DNA of 64,000 nt from the NCBI GenBank assembly GCA_021613335.1, contig JAJTWR010000159.1:1158501-1222500 (forward strand), in the 5' to 3' direction. Both the position numbers and the translations under genes were made by a program. Source of the stretch: Whitmania pigra. Its lineage: Eukaryota; Annelida; Clitellata; Hirudinida; Haemopidae. Under the pieces are notes generated by a model that saw only the letters and a list, made by a program, of their open reading frames with translations, did not search any database and was not told where the DNA came from. Shown here piece by piece: positions 24,261 through 35,449 of the stretch (positions within the stretch are counted from its first letter, which is position 1; each line of letters starts with the position of its first letter).

Positions 24261-26171
24261 ATGAAACATTTTAATGCTCACTCTTCTAGACCATGTAAAG
24301 TCAGTTGTAATGATTCCAATAACGACGGTGCATCAAGTACGTTACATATCACAAGTGGGGATGAATCAACAGCTTCCAGCGAAGAACAAACAGACATTTT
24401 GGATTTTTTTGTTAAGGATAGGGATTGTGCTGTTGCTGAAACTTCAGTAATCAATTTATCAGATGACGAAGATGTAATTGAAAAAGGTTCAGACACAATT
24501 AGTAGCATGACTAACAAAAACAATTTTACAGTTAGAAGAAGAGGGAGACCTCGTAAACACCCAGTGTCAAACAGAAATTTGATTGCCAACAATAATGAAA
24601 ACCATTCTACTGTGATCGACTCGTGCGAATCCAACACGTTTGGTCGAACGAAGCCTAATTACAAATCTCTGTTACAAAACTTGAACCTCACAACAACTAG
24701 ATCATTAAACTGTGCCATAAAATTTGGAGAGCCTGTTGGCATACCAAAGGGGACGGAGAATAATGAAAAGAGATTCAAAAGAAATGAGGATAGCGATGTG
24801 GCTGTTCTGAACAGACCAAAACGTACGGCATACCAGAAGCAAAACACGTCTTGCAGCACCGATGAGGAGGTATAAAAAACATTTCAAAGATTTGTGTTGA
24901 TTGATATGGCATTCAACTTGCTTATTTCAGATTCAGTCATGATTTTAAAATACCATTTTAATTCCATTAATTTTCAATTTGGAATTTTTCTTGAAATTGA
25001 ATTAGAAAGATTTTGTTTATTGGCTTCCTACAGCTGTGCTGCTCGAGGAGATATGTAGTAAATTAGTTTTAGTTTGTTTATTTAATAGCATTAGTTTTAT
25101 AGCGTTTGTTTCACATTAATGAAATATTGAGAGCATTTTGTTGATACTTGTCATGCAGATCCTGCTTGGCATTATTAATTAGGTGCAATTATCCAGAACT
25201 TTTAAGTTTTCTTACATTAGGAAATTCAGTTCTTTGCTTTCTAAGCGATCTTGAAGTTCTGTTTGAACATATGCCACCATAGTCAAACTCTGATTTGTTG
25301 TCATTTATATAATTTCTTTTCAGAATGTGGACATGTCTTGGCAAGAGATGAGGGACCTTGAGAAGGCATTGGCAGCTTCCCTCAAAAATAAGAACAGTTT
25401 GTTAGACTCAAAGTAAACTGTTTAACTTATGAATTGCTTATCAGAAGTTATGTTAAATCATTGATTCCTCTGTTTAGTTTGTGAATAGAATTAGAATTAT
25501 TATAAAAATGTTTGAAAAAAGAGTGATTCACATGCAACACTCTGTTATGAGTTAATAATTTTCACATGCACATGTTGACATACAATTTGAATGTCAAATT
25601 TAATTTACCACAGTAATGGTGATGTCCTGGCACAGAGAAAGTTTGTGCAGTCTGTAAGCCTTCCAAAGAAGAGAGGAAGAAAACGCAAGGAGCCGAATAA
25701 CATCCTGGTGTGTGAGAAAGCATACACTGAAGATTTTATCAATTTCTTGTGTGTTCGACGTGAGTCCGCATGTTCTCTGATGTCTTTGAAGTGCGTCTTG
25801 AATGATTTAAGTAACAATTTATGCGATACATAACTAATGTGTCAATTATTTCATTTGAGATTGAACCCGAAGTGGAACGATTTCAATACTTCCATCACAA
25901 GATCATGAAATTTTTAAATTTTTTTAGTCATTGCTTTAAATAAATACCTCAATTATTTGAAATTATTTTAATCAGTTTGTGATTTTTCATCCTATTAAAA
26001 TTTGCTCATTTGCATTCAACAGCTTCCATCAGAAAACCCTCCTTACCATCGTCTAAGGACCTCCTCACGAATTCCGTCATCGCCCGATTGCCGCCAAATG
26101 ACGACAACTTTAACGTCGACAACTGCTCGGAACTTGTGTCAGAAAAACGGAAACAGATCCAGCCATGTTGA
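24261..26171 (+). CDS. JARID2 N-terminus-like chromatin protein lacking ARID/JmjC domains
   Basis: Four exons (24261-24869, 25324-25412, 25614-25759, 26023-26171) join in frame to 330 aa. Residues about 95-102 form an AT-hook (RRRGRPRKHP) and a second basic hook-like stretch KKRGRKRKEP lies in exon 3. RPKRTAYQK followed by MSWQEMRDLEKALAASLK resembles the JARID2 N-terminal segment with its ubiquitin-interacting motif. AQRKFVQS and YTEDFINFLCVR match human JARID2 AQRKFAQS and KTEDFLTFLCLRG. In vertebrates this region binds mono-ubiquitinated H2A and tethers PRC2. Here a stop follows at 26169-26171 and no JmjN, ARID or JmjC sequence is seen downstream. Either this is a stand-alone protein or the true last exons were missed. 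A convergent gene on the other strand begins its 3' end at 26563. Confidence 0.75.
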
Positions 26172-26562
26172 CCAACGGCGAAGGAAATGTTGACGGAATT
26201 GAAGTTATTGATTTTAGCAAATAAGCTATTATATGCTGTGTTGTGTGGTGGAAACCGTATGTTTGTAGTTATGCTTGAAATGGAAGTAGGGTTGTAAAAC
26301 CTTTTTTTCTTTAGAGAATGCTGCTTGTCACAAACTTTTCAGGGTATTTCTTTTTCTAGTTTATTTTCGTTGAGACTTGTTCATAGGATTTTTTTACTTT
26401 TCAGTCGATGCATGAAATCCAAGTTCATGTGCTCAATGATTTTTTATTTTTTGAAGCGTGCATTCTCCTATTTAGTAATATCCTCATTGTTAAGTTACCA
26501 AAACATGGGACTATTTTTTCAGTTTGTAAATAATTTAATAATAAAAAGCTGCTCACTGAGGT

Positions 26563-27105
26563 TTACCAAGTAAGCCATGTGATCCACACAGTAATTGCAG
26601 CAAACATTATGAAAGAAAACATTATTTTGGCAAAAGCCTCAGCAAATTCATGAGATGTTAAATAAATAGATGCAAACACTGTCACGACAATGGTCAGACT
26701 CCCAATTGTACCGTAAACCGCTACTGCGTCCGGATGCCAATATTCATCTTCATATCTTGAACTTCAAGTATTTAAAAGTTTACTGTAATATTTGGGACTG
26801 GTTTAGTTACTTTTTTTGGTATACTCTTATACATGTAAGTACAAATTATATTTTATACGTTTATAGATTAAGCAATGTTCCACACCTTCCAGCATCTCTA
26901 AGGCTTAAGTTTGTCCTTGGTTTGTTGATCTCATGCGTCAAATTCAAAACGGCCTTGAATTTTATTTGAAATTGTGCAATGTTTGCTTAAACGGCTCGTG
27001 ATACATAAGAGTATTAGCTTACAAATACCTTACTTGAGGAATTGGATTGCTTTTAATATTAGCGAAGTGTAAAATTTTGAAAGCGAGTAGACAACGAAAT
27101 GCCAT
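26563..27105 (-). CDS. Small predicted membrane protein, function unknown
   Basis: Three exons (27105-27034, 26953-26886, 26755-26563) splice in frame to 110 aa. The N-terminus (MAFRCLLAFKILHF...) is basic-hydrophobic and could be a mitochondrial presequence. The last exon has RYEDEYWHPDAVAVYG followed by two hydrophobic segments, about residues 62-80 and 86-108, ending WITWLTW. All junctions have GT-AG consensus and matching phase, which supports a real gene. I do not recognise the family; size and layout resemble accessory subunits of respiratory complexes, but that is only a guess. It is convergent with the JARID2-like gene. Confidence 0.62.
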
Positions 27106-27310
27106 AAGACATCAATTTCCCAGTAGATTTATGGTTCAATTATTTTTGTAGGCTGCTATGGTGACGTAGACATAAACGTCAAAGTCACACTTATTTTAAA
27201 AAAAATTACTTCCTATTTTTTTATTTGCTTTCTTTTTTATGCCAATTCATACTCGCGTCAAATTTATATTCACGAATGACTTCACAAAAATCTGGTTCAT
27301 TATTTTACAT

Positions 27311-27705
27311 TAGGTGTCATCCAAAAAAGACGCGGACAAAAATATTTTGTATAAATTTATTTTAATGAATAAGCAATTTCATTGTTCTAAGGAACAATCC
27401 GAGTGTAGCCGATCTGTTTCCAATAATCAATTTTCTTTGTCGTTGGTGATTAATTTAGTTCTATCATCTGAAGATCGTGACGAAAGTATTTGCCTTACTT
27501 TGAATCAAGCCTTTTTCGTGCTCGTTCCATAGTTTTCGAAATTTTTTGTTATGTAAATAAAAAAATATTGAAATAGTGCAAATAAAATTGTAAAAAAAAT
27601 AAGCTTGCAGTATCTAAAATTACTTAATTCTCCCTGCCCGCATTAGTCCGCTTTTGAAGGACCCCCTGCCCTACTTGCGGACATCTTTTATGGGTGACCC
27701 CTTAG
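27311..27705. mobile_element. Small DNA transposon/MITE, family unassigned
   Basis: The left end AGGTGTCATCCAAAAAAGACG and the inverted right end (reading AGGGGTCACCCATAAAAGATG on the minus strand) match at about 18 of 22 positions. TAG flanks each side. The plus-strand frame inside (27314-27532) has no recognisable transposase motif. The ends resemble widespread IS630/Tc1-type MITEs, but I cannot assign a family. Confidence 0.55.
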
Positions 27706-27844
27706 TCAGTATCTAACACGGTTCGGTGGTTAGCTCATTATAGCATCATAGATCAACCAAAAATGAACAAAACAATTGCTTTATAAATTTTATATTCATC
27801 CTGCATCACATAAAATGCTTTCAATAATTTCTCATCGAAACGCT

Positions 27845-28392
27845 TCAAAACGTATCGATTATTTCTTTTCGGTAAAATCCATCATGAGATATCTTGGGGT
27901 CTGAACTCTTCGATCTGAAAGAGTAGTATAAGTTACTGCCTCTTTTCTTGTCAGCTGAAACTTCTTTGACGTTTTTCTTCTCAATGACTGACTGCGTAAT
28001 GATTGGCATTCCACTTTTGTTTCCTCCAGTTCGTGCTCTATTCTTTTTGACAGAGCGAAGCCTGCTGGAATCTGCTTCTTTCTTTGAAGTTTTGTTTGTT
28101 TTCAAATAATTCAAAGCTGTATATTTACTTACTGGTAAATTCAACTTTCAGATAAGCTGGTTCGCAGAATATTTACCTGTTGATGCGTTTTTTACCAAGA
28201 GCTTTTGCTGACCGATTGAAAATCCTTCCAGGACTTTTTGTCATTCCGTACTTCTCGGGAGCTTTCAAATAAACTGATACCACATGCATAGATCGGTTCG
28301 GCTTCTGAGCATTTTTTTGTAATCGAAAGTTTATTTTTTCTTAAGGTAACGTTAGCCTTCTCACTTTCTGATAACTCGGTTCCTCGACCCAT
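27845..28392 (-). CDS. Small Lys/Ser-rich protein, function unknown
   Basis: Two minus-strand open segments lie in tandem: 28392-28192 (MGRGTELSESEKANV..., ending near SWKDFQS) and 28144-27845 (SKYTALNYLKTNKTSKKEA... ending KEIIDTF). A join from CAATCG|GTCAGC at about 28209 to AAG|TTGAAT at 28144 keeps the frame, but the acceptor lacks a good pyrimidine tract. The product would be about 160 aa, strongly basic and probably nuclear. No family recognised. It could instead be two unrelated frames. Confidence 0.45.
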
Positions 28393-28980
28393 TGAAACAG
28401 AAAATGACTAAGCTAAATTGCGATTATATGCCAATATGTTCAAAACCGTGATTGGCTGAATCGATTTAATCTTGCAAATGAGTTCTAGGAAAGTGGTGCC
28501 CCAATGACCCGGCCATTCTTCCAACATAAGCTACGTAATTGACAAGTCCAACTTTTAGTCAATTTATATAATAGTGACTTTAGCAACAAATATAAGTTTA
28601 ACATTACAAAGGACACATCATAAGTTGAGCGTAAATTTATTATTCATTAATTCTAATTAACTTCTCTAGCAAAACCCTTATAAAAAGGAAGCAATCTTTA
28701 GCAGCATTTTAATGGATAGCCTTCAATTTAAGGAGCAAACATAACTTAACATTCAAAAAATGATTTAAGTTGGAAAGAATCATGACACATCCACTTCTAA
28801 CATAAGCTATGAAGAAATAATGCATTGGACAAACATGACAAGGTTTTATTAATATTAGCATTAATTGCAATTTTTAATCTATTTAATTTGAACATGATCC
28901 TAAAAATAGCATTGAAAACAATCTGTCATGCATAAACAATGCGAAACAAATACTACAAAGAAAATAAAAGCAATATTTAG

Positions 28981-29946
28981 TTACTTGGCAAACAAATTTT
29001 GAAATGCTATGTCATTCATGTTACAAAATCTTTTACTTACACCTGGACACAAATCATCAGAACAAGCACAACTGTGGGTTACATCATAAAGCAATTTGGG
29101 TTTTTCTGTTCTATTTTCAAATCGTGTAACACTTTCTACGTAGCAATTACTCACATCTTTCAAAGCTTGTTTTGGTCTTTTTGAATGAATGAACAATCTT
29201 TTCGGTTGCCCATTTTCATCACAATATGTTTTATTCAAATATTCTGTCTTGTTATAGAAGCCATACAAGTCATAATTATCTGAACACTTCACTACAGACA
29301 AAGTTGAAGTCCTATTTTGTTTGTTTAATTGTCTTCTACTACCAAAAGATTTCAGTTGGTCATTTCTTTGAAAGTGCACATTCTCATAAACAAGGTAGTC
29401 CAGATCTTTCTCTGAAGTCAGTGGACTTGTGCTGCTGAAATAAGTATTGGAAACCATGCTGTGATTAGAAGAATTTTTTTTGCATGGCATTTCATCCAAG
29501 CTAAAGCAAGGGTTGCTATGGACCAAGATGTTGTCAGTAATAATTTTGGTAATGGCATTTTCAAGGTCTGCAGCTTTGTTATGAACAATAACTCCTTGAT
29601 CCTTGGAAAAACTGGTCTGAATATTTCCCAAATCAATGTTTCCAACATAACTTGATGTTTTTGGAAGAATTGACTTCCTTGCTCCCCAAGTGGGACAAAC
29701 AAGGCAACCCCCAAAAAATGCTGCACTGATGATCAAGGAGCAAGCAACCACCATTGTGAAACCATTAACAACCGAAGACGATTCAAATGTATTTTCTATA
29801 CTCTTTAGTTCTGAATATTCTTTTGCTACTGATCCGATAAATTTATGAGAACCAGCCATACCGTGAAGAAAGTTACCGTCCGCATTGATAGAACCGACAA
29901 AACTAAACAATAAAGCGACAACAATTCTACGGGCTAGCATAGTCAA
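28981..29946 (-). CDS. Single-pass membrane protein with ITIM-like motif, function unknown
   Basis: An intronless 321-codon frame. Residues 1-22 form a signal peptide (ARRIVVALLFSFVGSINA). A short extracellular part follows, then a transmembrane helix at about residues 62-84 (VACSLIISAAFFGGCLVC) stopped by GARK, giving type I topology. The cytoplasmic tail of about 230 residues contains LVYENV (Tyr187), which fits the ITIM consensus [SILV]-x-Y-x-x-[ILV], and a tyrosine-dense stretch NYDLYGFYNKTEYLNKTY. A Cys cluster (CACSDDLC) lies near the C-terminus. I recognise no family. The single exon among intron-rich neighbours is unusual. Role as a tyrosine-phosphorylated receptor is inference. Confidence 0.7.
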   Translation of the reverse strand: MTMLARRIVVALLFSFVGSINADGNFLHGMAGSHKFIGSVAKEYSELKSIENTFESSSVVNGFTMVVACSLIISAAFFGGCLVCPTWGARKSILPKTSSYVGNIDLGNIQTSFSKDQGVIVHNKAADLENAITKIITDNILVHSNPCFSLDEMPCKKNSSNHSMVSNTYFSSTSPLTSEKDLDYLVYENVHFQRNDQLKSFGSRRQLNKQNRTSTLSVVKCSDNYDLYGFYNKTEYLNKTYCDENGQPKRLFIHSKRPKQALKDVSNCYVESVTRFENRTEKPKLLYDVTHSCACSDDLCPGVSKRFCNMNDIAFQNLFAK

Positions 29947-30825
29947 TAGTTAATTTGGAAACAAAATCAAACAAATTATATTTTATTTTAAGTTTCAGGT
30001 TAATGCACTTTGTTCCCACTTAATTCAAACCAGTAAAAGTTTCCGGTATAAATAACCCGCCATAAACATTCGAGGTAACATCAGGTGAAAGTTCTGTTTG
30101 CTTAAAATTTTATTTCAAACTCAGTCCTTGAAATATTTAATTTTTAACGTTAAAACGTTAAAATATAAATTTGATTATTTATTGTGATCAAGCTTAAACT
30201 GTGAATAGCAATTTCAGATTATTTCATAATTATTTATTGTTTATTCAAATGTATTCTTCTGTAATTAATTATTTGTATGACCTCTTAATTCGAAATCATC
30301 TTACTAACATAAGTTCTCTTCAATCATTACTTTTATAATATTTACGCTCAGGAACCTCAACAGCATGGGGTGGAGCACAAAAATTGTTTGTAAAAGAACA
30401 ATATGAATGTCGAACGTTTATTCAAAATGAATATTAGAAATGTAAAATATTCAAATAAAATAATTAATAATTAATTAAATTCCCGTTGCGTGGGAGGATC
30501 ACGTTGGCTATTTTAAATTCAATCTCTAAATTATGACACTTCATTAACAAAAAAGTCATCCATCAATAATTATCGTGCTGTTGTTTGGGAATCCATTTTA
30601 CCTGATAAATTTAAACTTTTTACACGCTGCTCAAAAAACGTACCACTTTTCCATCCTTGTTTATTTGAGACACAATTCTTATTAATTATTAATAAGACAT
30701 TAATTATTGCTATTGCATATAGGCTTGTGTATCCACAAATATTCTCATAAGGTGCTGCCTGCGTTTGTTGATAATTATTTGGAACGCGTTTCTCGGGAAT
30801 GTAACTTCAGCTTTTCCCATGGGGC
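29947..30825. other. Intergenic region
   Basis: Probably includes the promoter of the minus-strand gene at 29946. AT-rich, with no coding signal seen. Confidence 0.5.
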
Positions 30826-31201
30826 CAGTGGCCCAACCAGCAAAAAATGCTGGGGGGGGGCTCAAGTTTAGAAAAGGGACGAAAGCCCGACGCAGTCGAA
30901 AAATTTTTGAAACTGTTCAAATCAAAACTACCAATTATAATTAATAAAGAATTAAAGATAGAACAGATTATTATTATTATGAGTTTAACTATCTTCTGTC
31001 TGCAGTCTTATTTTGTATCTTTAATAATTTATTAATGAGTTTGACTATCTTCTGTCTCAAAGTTTCAAACCAATTAAATCCCCTTACTCACCGTCATTTA
31101 AAAAACTCATCGGATTTGGAAAAATTGCAGGGTCTCTCCTATTAGGCCTGGGGGGAGCGCAAGCCCCCTCAGCCCCCCCCCCCCCCCTAGTTACGCCACT
31201 G
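30826..31201. mobile_element. Non-autonomous hAT element (376 bp)
   Basis: Starts CAGTGGCCCAACCAGC and ends CTAGTTACGCCACTG, flanked by a perfect 8-bp duplication CATGGGGC (30818-30825 and 31202-31209). Long G and C runs (30850s and 31170s) sit just inside the ends, a familiar feature of CAGTGGCG-type hAT MITEs. It encodes nothing. Confidence 0.93.
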
Positions 31202-33780
31202 CATGGGGCAATTGTCTGCTTACGTTTATGACATGCATTCATACAAATTAAGTAATGCGAATAACTTTCGTTCTGATCCAGCGCGGACTTTGAAAATGTT
31301 TTACTTTTATTTTTAAATCCCTCAACCATGTTCATAGAGTTCTTACCAGAGCTCTTTGGGAGCAACGGCCAATAATGGCAGAACTCACCGAGTTAAGAAT
31401 TCTTATGAGGTATATTGATTAACTAGTTTAATTAGTTTTATGATACTAGTATTCAACAACCTTCGCTTAATAAAGACGACAATATTTAAATTCACGGTTA
31501 GAATTGACCAGTGAAAATATTAAATGAAATATAATATAAATAGGTTTTGTTAATTCAAATATAATTTGACAAAGTTTTATTTATTTAAAATCAATTTAAT
31601 TAAGTTTAATAAAATGTCAAATGGAAGTTTACCGGGTGCAGCCACAAAATGACTGTTGAGATTTGGAGGGTGGTGTCTCATAGGGTAGAACTGCAATTCA
31701 TTGAAATGAAATGAAAATTGAATTTCAGTGTTTTAGTTTGATAACAGTTTCTAAAATATTATCCTCCCTTGAGCTGAAAATTCAACCAGTCATCGACTTA
31801 AATACAAAAATAAAAGTCTTTAATTTTTAATAAGTTGCTCATTGAACCACTGAAGTACCGATCAAAGCACCACTTTGCGAGCACGTGCCGCACATTACAA
31901 TGCAAACAAAGTAAATTCACATTGATTGTGAACAGTTTATAGTTCAATGTGCAGGAACGTCATTTCAGCTTTTTTTGCGTCTACTCTAAAGTCAGTGATG
32001 CCGTTGCATCCTGCCCTCCTCTTCCCCCCACCCCAAATGATTTCCCTGAGTATGTGCTTTATTGAGTTTTCATAAACTGAATAACTATTCATTTAGTTTC
32101 GATTTATAGTAACATACGCATTAATTAAACGCTTCAAACAAAACTCACCCGACATTTCAAAATGACTGAATTTGAGTCTACAAAACAACTCGCATGTTTC
32201 AGTGCACAGAACGTTTTCAGTGCTTATCCACCATGCCTCGCGATTCAAGGCTTCAATGCAAGGAAATGTTTTATCAGAGCCTGCGACCACATCTTCATGC
32301 AGTTCTTGGAAGTTTACTGATGTATTTTTTGTAAATTTTTAAAAATTAAGCTTTCATTTGTTAACCTTATATATCCGTATTTTATTCACTCTATCATTTA
32401 TTTAGTGCCCCTACCCTTTGTCTGAAATGCGAACAAGATAGGCGTAGATAGGCTTATCACCATTACATTCAGGAAGGCAATCTACTGAGCCTTCATGCCC
32501 CAATGTAATAATTTGTATTACTGAATATTATTCAAAAACTGTAATAATTAATAACCTGTAACAAATTTTTCACTGGGGAATTGCGCTAGATCATCACTGG
32601 AAATTTCTGTCTTGAGCACAATAGTTAAATGTACTTAAATATTTCATAGGTAAGTATTAAGCCAGAAAGTGAAAAACTCACTGTAATCATAGGGTTTATC
32701 GAAAAGTGATTTTGAGTTTTAATGCTTGATTCCGTCGTGTCTTTGAAATTGGATTGAGTCTGATGGTTAAATGTCTCTTGTGAGCTGTACGTTGTTAAAA
32801 TGCTTATGCTAACATGGATTTGTCGTTTTAAAGTCAGAATTAATGTCATTTATCTATTTTCCTTTCTATTAGTGTGCTTGAACCAAATTCCGATGTTTTT
32901 TTTACAATTTGTTCTGAACAAGTACCTAAGCAGCAATGCAAGTGCTAATGTGGACTAAAAACTTTAAAAGCAAAGATCATAGTCCTGAAACTTAATAATG
33001 CATTTTTCTAGAAAGTAGACCTACAATTTTAGATATATTTCATATTGATTGAATAATTTTAACAAAAAATAAACGTATCTATGAGGAGTAAATGCAAGAA
33101 CATCATTTAGGGGTGGGGAATAGGGGGCCCTTGCCTTCTTGACTTTAGACTAGACCCTAAAAAGGTCATCTCCTCATATTGTATGAGTTTTACCCCCCTC
33201 GAAAATACATTTACAGTCGGCTATGAAAAGTGAAAGGACGTCCCTGAGCTTTAAAGGTTAGAGGTTTTAAAAAAAACCATACTCATTGGCTTGTGAGTTT
33301 CCATTCAACAAATCGAGTTCAATATCATTTTGAGTTTTGGAGGCATCGAATTTGTTTTTAAGCTTTAAATACTTGACATCCCTTTTAATGCCTTCTGCAA
33401 AGATAAATTAAGTCATTAAGAAATCACCAAGTGCATGTTGTTGGACAGGTATTTGAGGCGTCTTACCCGCGCAGTTTTTGATTGCTGTTTTCGCTGGAGG
33501 CCAATCTGAATCGTCGAAATCCTCCTTTTCCCAGTTTGGTCCTGGATTCACGTTGGTGCATTTCCATCGTTCATTCGTGTCTAATTGACCATCTCCGGAT
33601 GTTGATACTATTCCTACCCGATTAAAATCTAGACTAACGGCATGCACACCCAGCACTGACACCACGCTTGGTAGCCGAACACGGTAAGGGAGGAATGTTG
33701 AATGGAATTCGAATGTAGATACTGATTCTCCGTTGACATAAACTGCCAAATCTTCAACAGCTGCTATCCACATTTCTGTG
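31084..33780 (-). CDS. Continuation of secreted modular protein (second and later modules)
   Basis: Several minus-strand open segments fit the modular protein that starts at 37281. Segment 33773-33460 has an acceptor ACAG just upstream and encodes MWIAAVEDLAVYVNG, SVLGVHAVSLDF, STSGDGQLDTNERWKC and WEKEDFDDSDWPPA, a full module front half. Segment 33395-33270 gives a linker-like stretch. Segment 32338-32153 contains EAWWISTENVLC and CELFCRLKF, matching the module's WIW...YC end. A frame at 31380-31084 would follow but contains a strong internal donor (CTCTG|GTAAGA), so it may be intronic. There is no signal peptide here, so I read this as the 3' part of the 37281 gene, interrupted by a Tigger element in an intron. 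Exact exon chain uncertain. Confidence 0.5.
31952..32048. mobile_element. Short MITE, copy A (CAGGGACGTCATTT family)
   Basis: Ends CAGGAACGTCATTTC and ATGATTTCCCTG form an imperfect inverted repeat; the interior has TCTAAAGTCAGTGATG and a C-rich tract. It resembles 33095-33246 and 46927-47055. Confidence 0.6.
33095..33246. mobile_element. Short MITE, copy B
   Basis: Ends CAAGAACATCATTT and GGACGTCCCTG. The interior contains CTTGACTTTAGACTAGACCC, the inverse of the AGTCTAAAGTCA block in copies A and C, plus G- and C-rich tracts. Confidence 0.5.
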
Positions 33781-33871
33781 GAAAATAATTGAATTGCCTT
33801 AGAGTAGTTTTGCTATTGTTTGGAAATTTCTGATCAGTATTAACTCATAATGAACAAATTAAATGTAAATA

Positions 33872-34876
33872 CAGTGGAACCCACTTATCTCGACCTCGTT
33901 TAACTCGCCAACCCTATTAAGTCGACGCTTTTGAGGTGGAATCATCAAATTCCCATTTTATCTTATCGTTTACTCATCGGTTATGTCGAAATTTTTATGT
34001 CGGCATTTTTATGTCGCCGAAACCTAATATCTCGAGCACAACAGAAGATCAAATTCGCCATTTTATATCAGTTATCTCGATCCCTTGACTAATCGCCGAG
34101 TTTGAAGTGGAACTCCAAAGTCCCACGTTGTTGTAGCATTTTCTCATCGGTTAGATTGATTCTTTTATTTCGTCGAACCCAAATCAACTCTTGTTAAATT
34201 TTTCTGAAGGGAACACGCTATTCTGGTTATTTTTTTTGTTCTAAAAATTCCTGGAAGTGTTATGAGAAAACCGGATAATCAGTCAATAGAGATAAAGTAT
34301 GAAATCGTACGGCAGCCAGAAAAAGGAACAAAACCAGCAGACTTCAGTCGTCAGAATGACATTCCAGTAAACACCATTTCAGGATGGAAAAAGAAGGCCG
34401 ACGAGATAAAAAGCAAATGAACGAGAAGTCTGTCTTTGATCCAGAAAGAAAGAAACTTAGAATGGCCGAGCACAAAGATGTCGACGATGCAGTGCTTCAA
34501 TGGTTTACAAATTCGCGAGCAACAAAACTTCTCGACAATGGTCCCATGGCGATGGAGAAGACGGACATCCTAGCTGCCAAGCAAGGCAAAGGTGGCTGGA
34601 TCGTTTCAAAAAGAGGCACAACATTGTCTTCAAAGCAATTTGTGGAGAAGGCAGTTCAACAAGAGCAAGTGGATTCATGGCTCAACACTCAAATGCCCAC
34701 AAATTTGGACACCTATGAGAGTCGGAACATTTGCTTATACATTCTTATTTGTTAACGCACATTATACGCATAAAGAAATTGCAAGCGCATGTTAATATAA
34801 AGTCGCCATATTGATTTTCGGTTATCTCGATGTTTTGGGCAAACTCCTAGGCTGGCTACACAACCGGGTTCGACTG
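33872..34876. mobile_element. Pogo/Tigger-type DNA transposon, internally deleted (1,005 bp)
   Basis: Begins CAGTGGAACCCACTTATCTC and ends CCGGGTTCGACTG, flanked by TA (33870-33871 and 34877-34878). It carries only the N-terminal DNA-binding part of a CENP-B-like transposase and no DDE catalytic domain. It shares termini with the 402-bp MITE at 4654-5055. Confidence 0.92.
34262..34755 (+). pseudogene. Broken Tigger/CENP-B-like transposase fragment
   Basis: Frame 1 (34262-34422) starts MRKPDNQSIEIKYEIVRQ with IPVNTISGWKKKADEI, the Psq/CENPB-N helix-turn-helix, and ends at a TGA. Frame 2 (from about 34414) continues MNEKSVFDPERKKLRMAE and DDAVLQWF, the start of the CENPB-type HTH. Frame 3 carries WLDRFKKRHNI. 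At least two frameshifts and the missing DDE domain make it non-functional. Confidence 0.88.
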
Positions 34877-35084
34877 TAATAAATTAATACATGTTTTGTT
34901 AACAACGAAGTTATTGTCCGTAATTTCTTTCTGCTTGTTTTATTGTTCCGGACTTGATTAGAAGTTCAAATCCCCTTTGGCTAGAAGTCCATGTCATTCG
35001 ATAAATAAAATCCTGCGCTGATTACACAAGATAACATCAAATGCTCGTAGACAAAAAATTACAATTTCTTTCAAAAAAGATCCA

Positions 35085-35336
35085 TTAATCGACTGTTGAT
35101 ATTTTAATTAACGAAACATTTGTATTTGTATTTGTATTTAGCCGATCTTTTGAGTGCCTTATGTATCCGGATATGCTGTGAAGGCTCTTCTTAAGCGATC
35201 TACCATTTATACCTACCCGTGGGCGCTCCCTGGCGGTGCGAGCTTGGTTGCAAACGCGACACATAAACACTGTTGCTTTCACCGCCGTTCGCAGGAACGC
35301 AACCTTCTGAGCCATTTGCATATTTTTTAATGTCAT
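35085..35336 (-). repeat. Possible retroelement 3' fragment with short-repeat tail
   Basis: Minus-strand sequence runs from a GC-richer, CxxC-bearing frame (FMCRVCNQARTARERPR) into a tail of repeated TACAAA units (35110-35140). A 3' simple-repeat tail suggests a LINE/SINE copy. Weak call: an exon of the surrounding gene is the alternative. Confidence 0.35.
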
Positions 35337-35449
35337 GTCATAAAATATTACACATTCCGATTCTCCTCAAATCTGGCCTCATTTATGGACAGTGCCTTGT
35401 TATTCTTAATTAATTAGTCCGTATATTAAGTAACAATTAATAATCCTAC

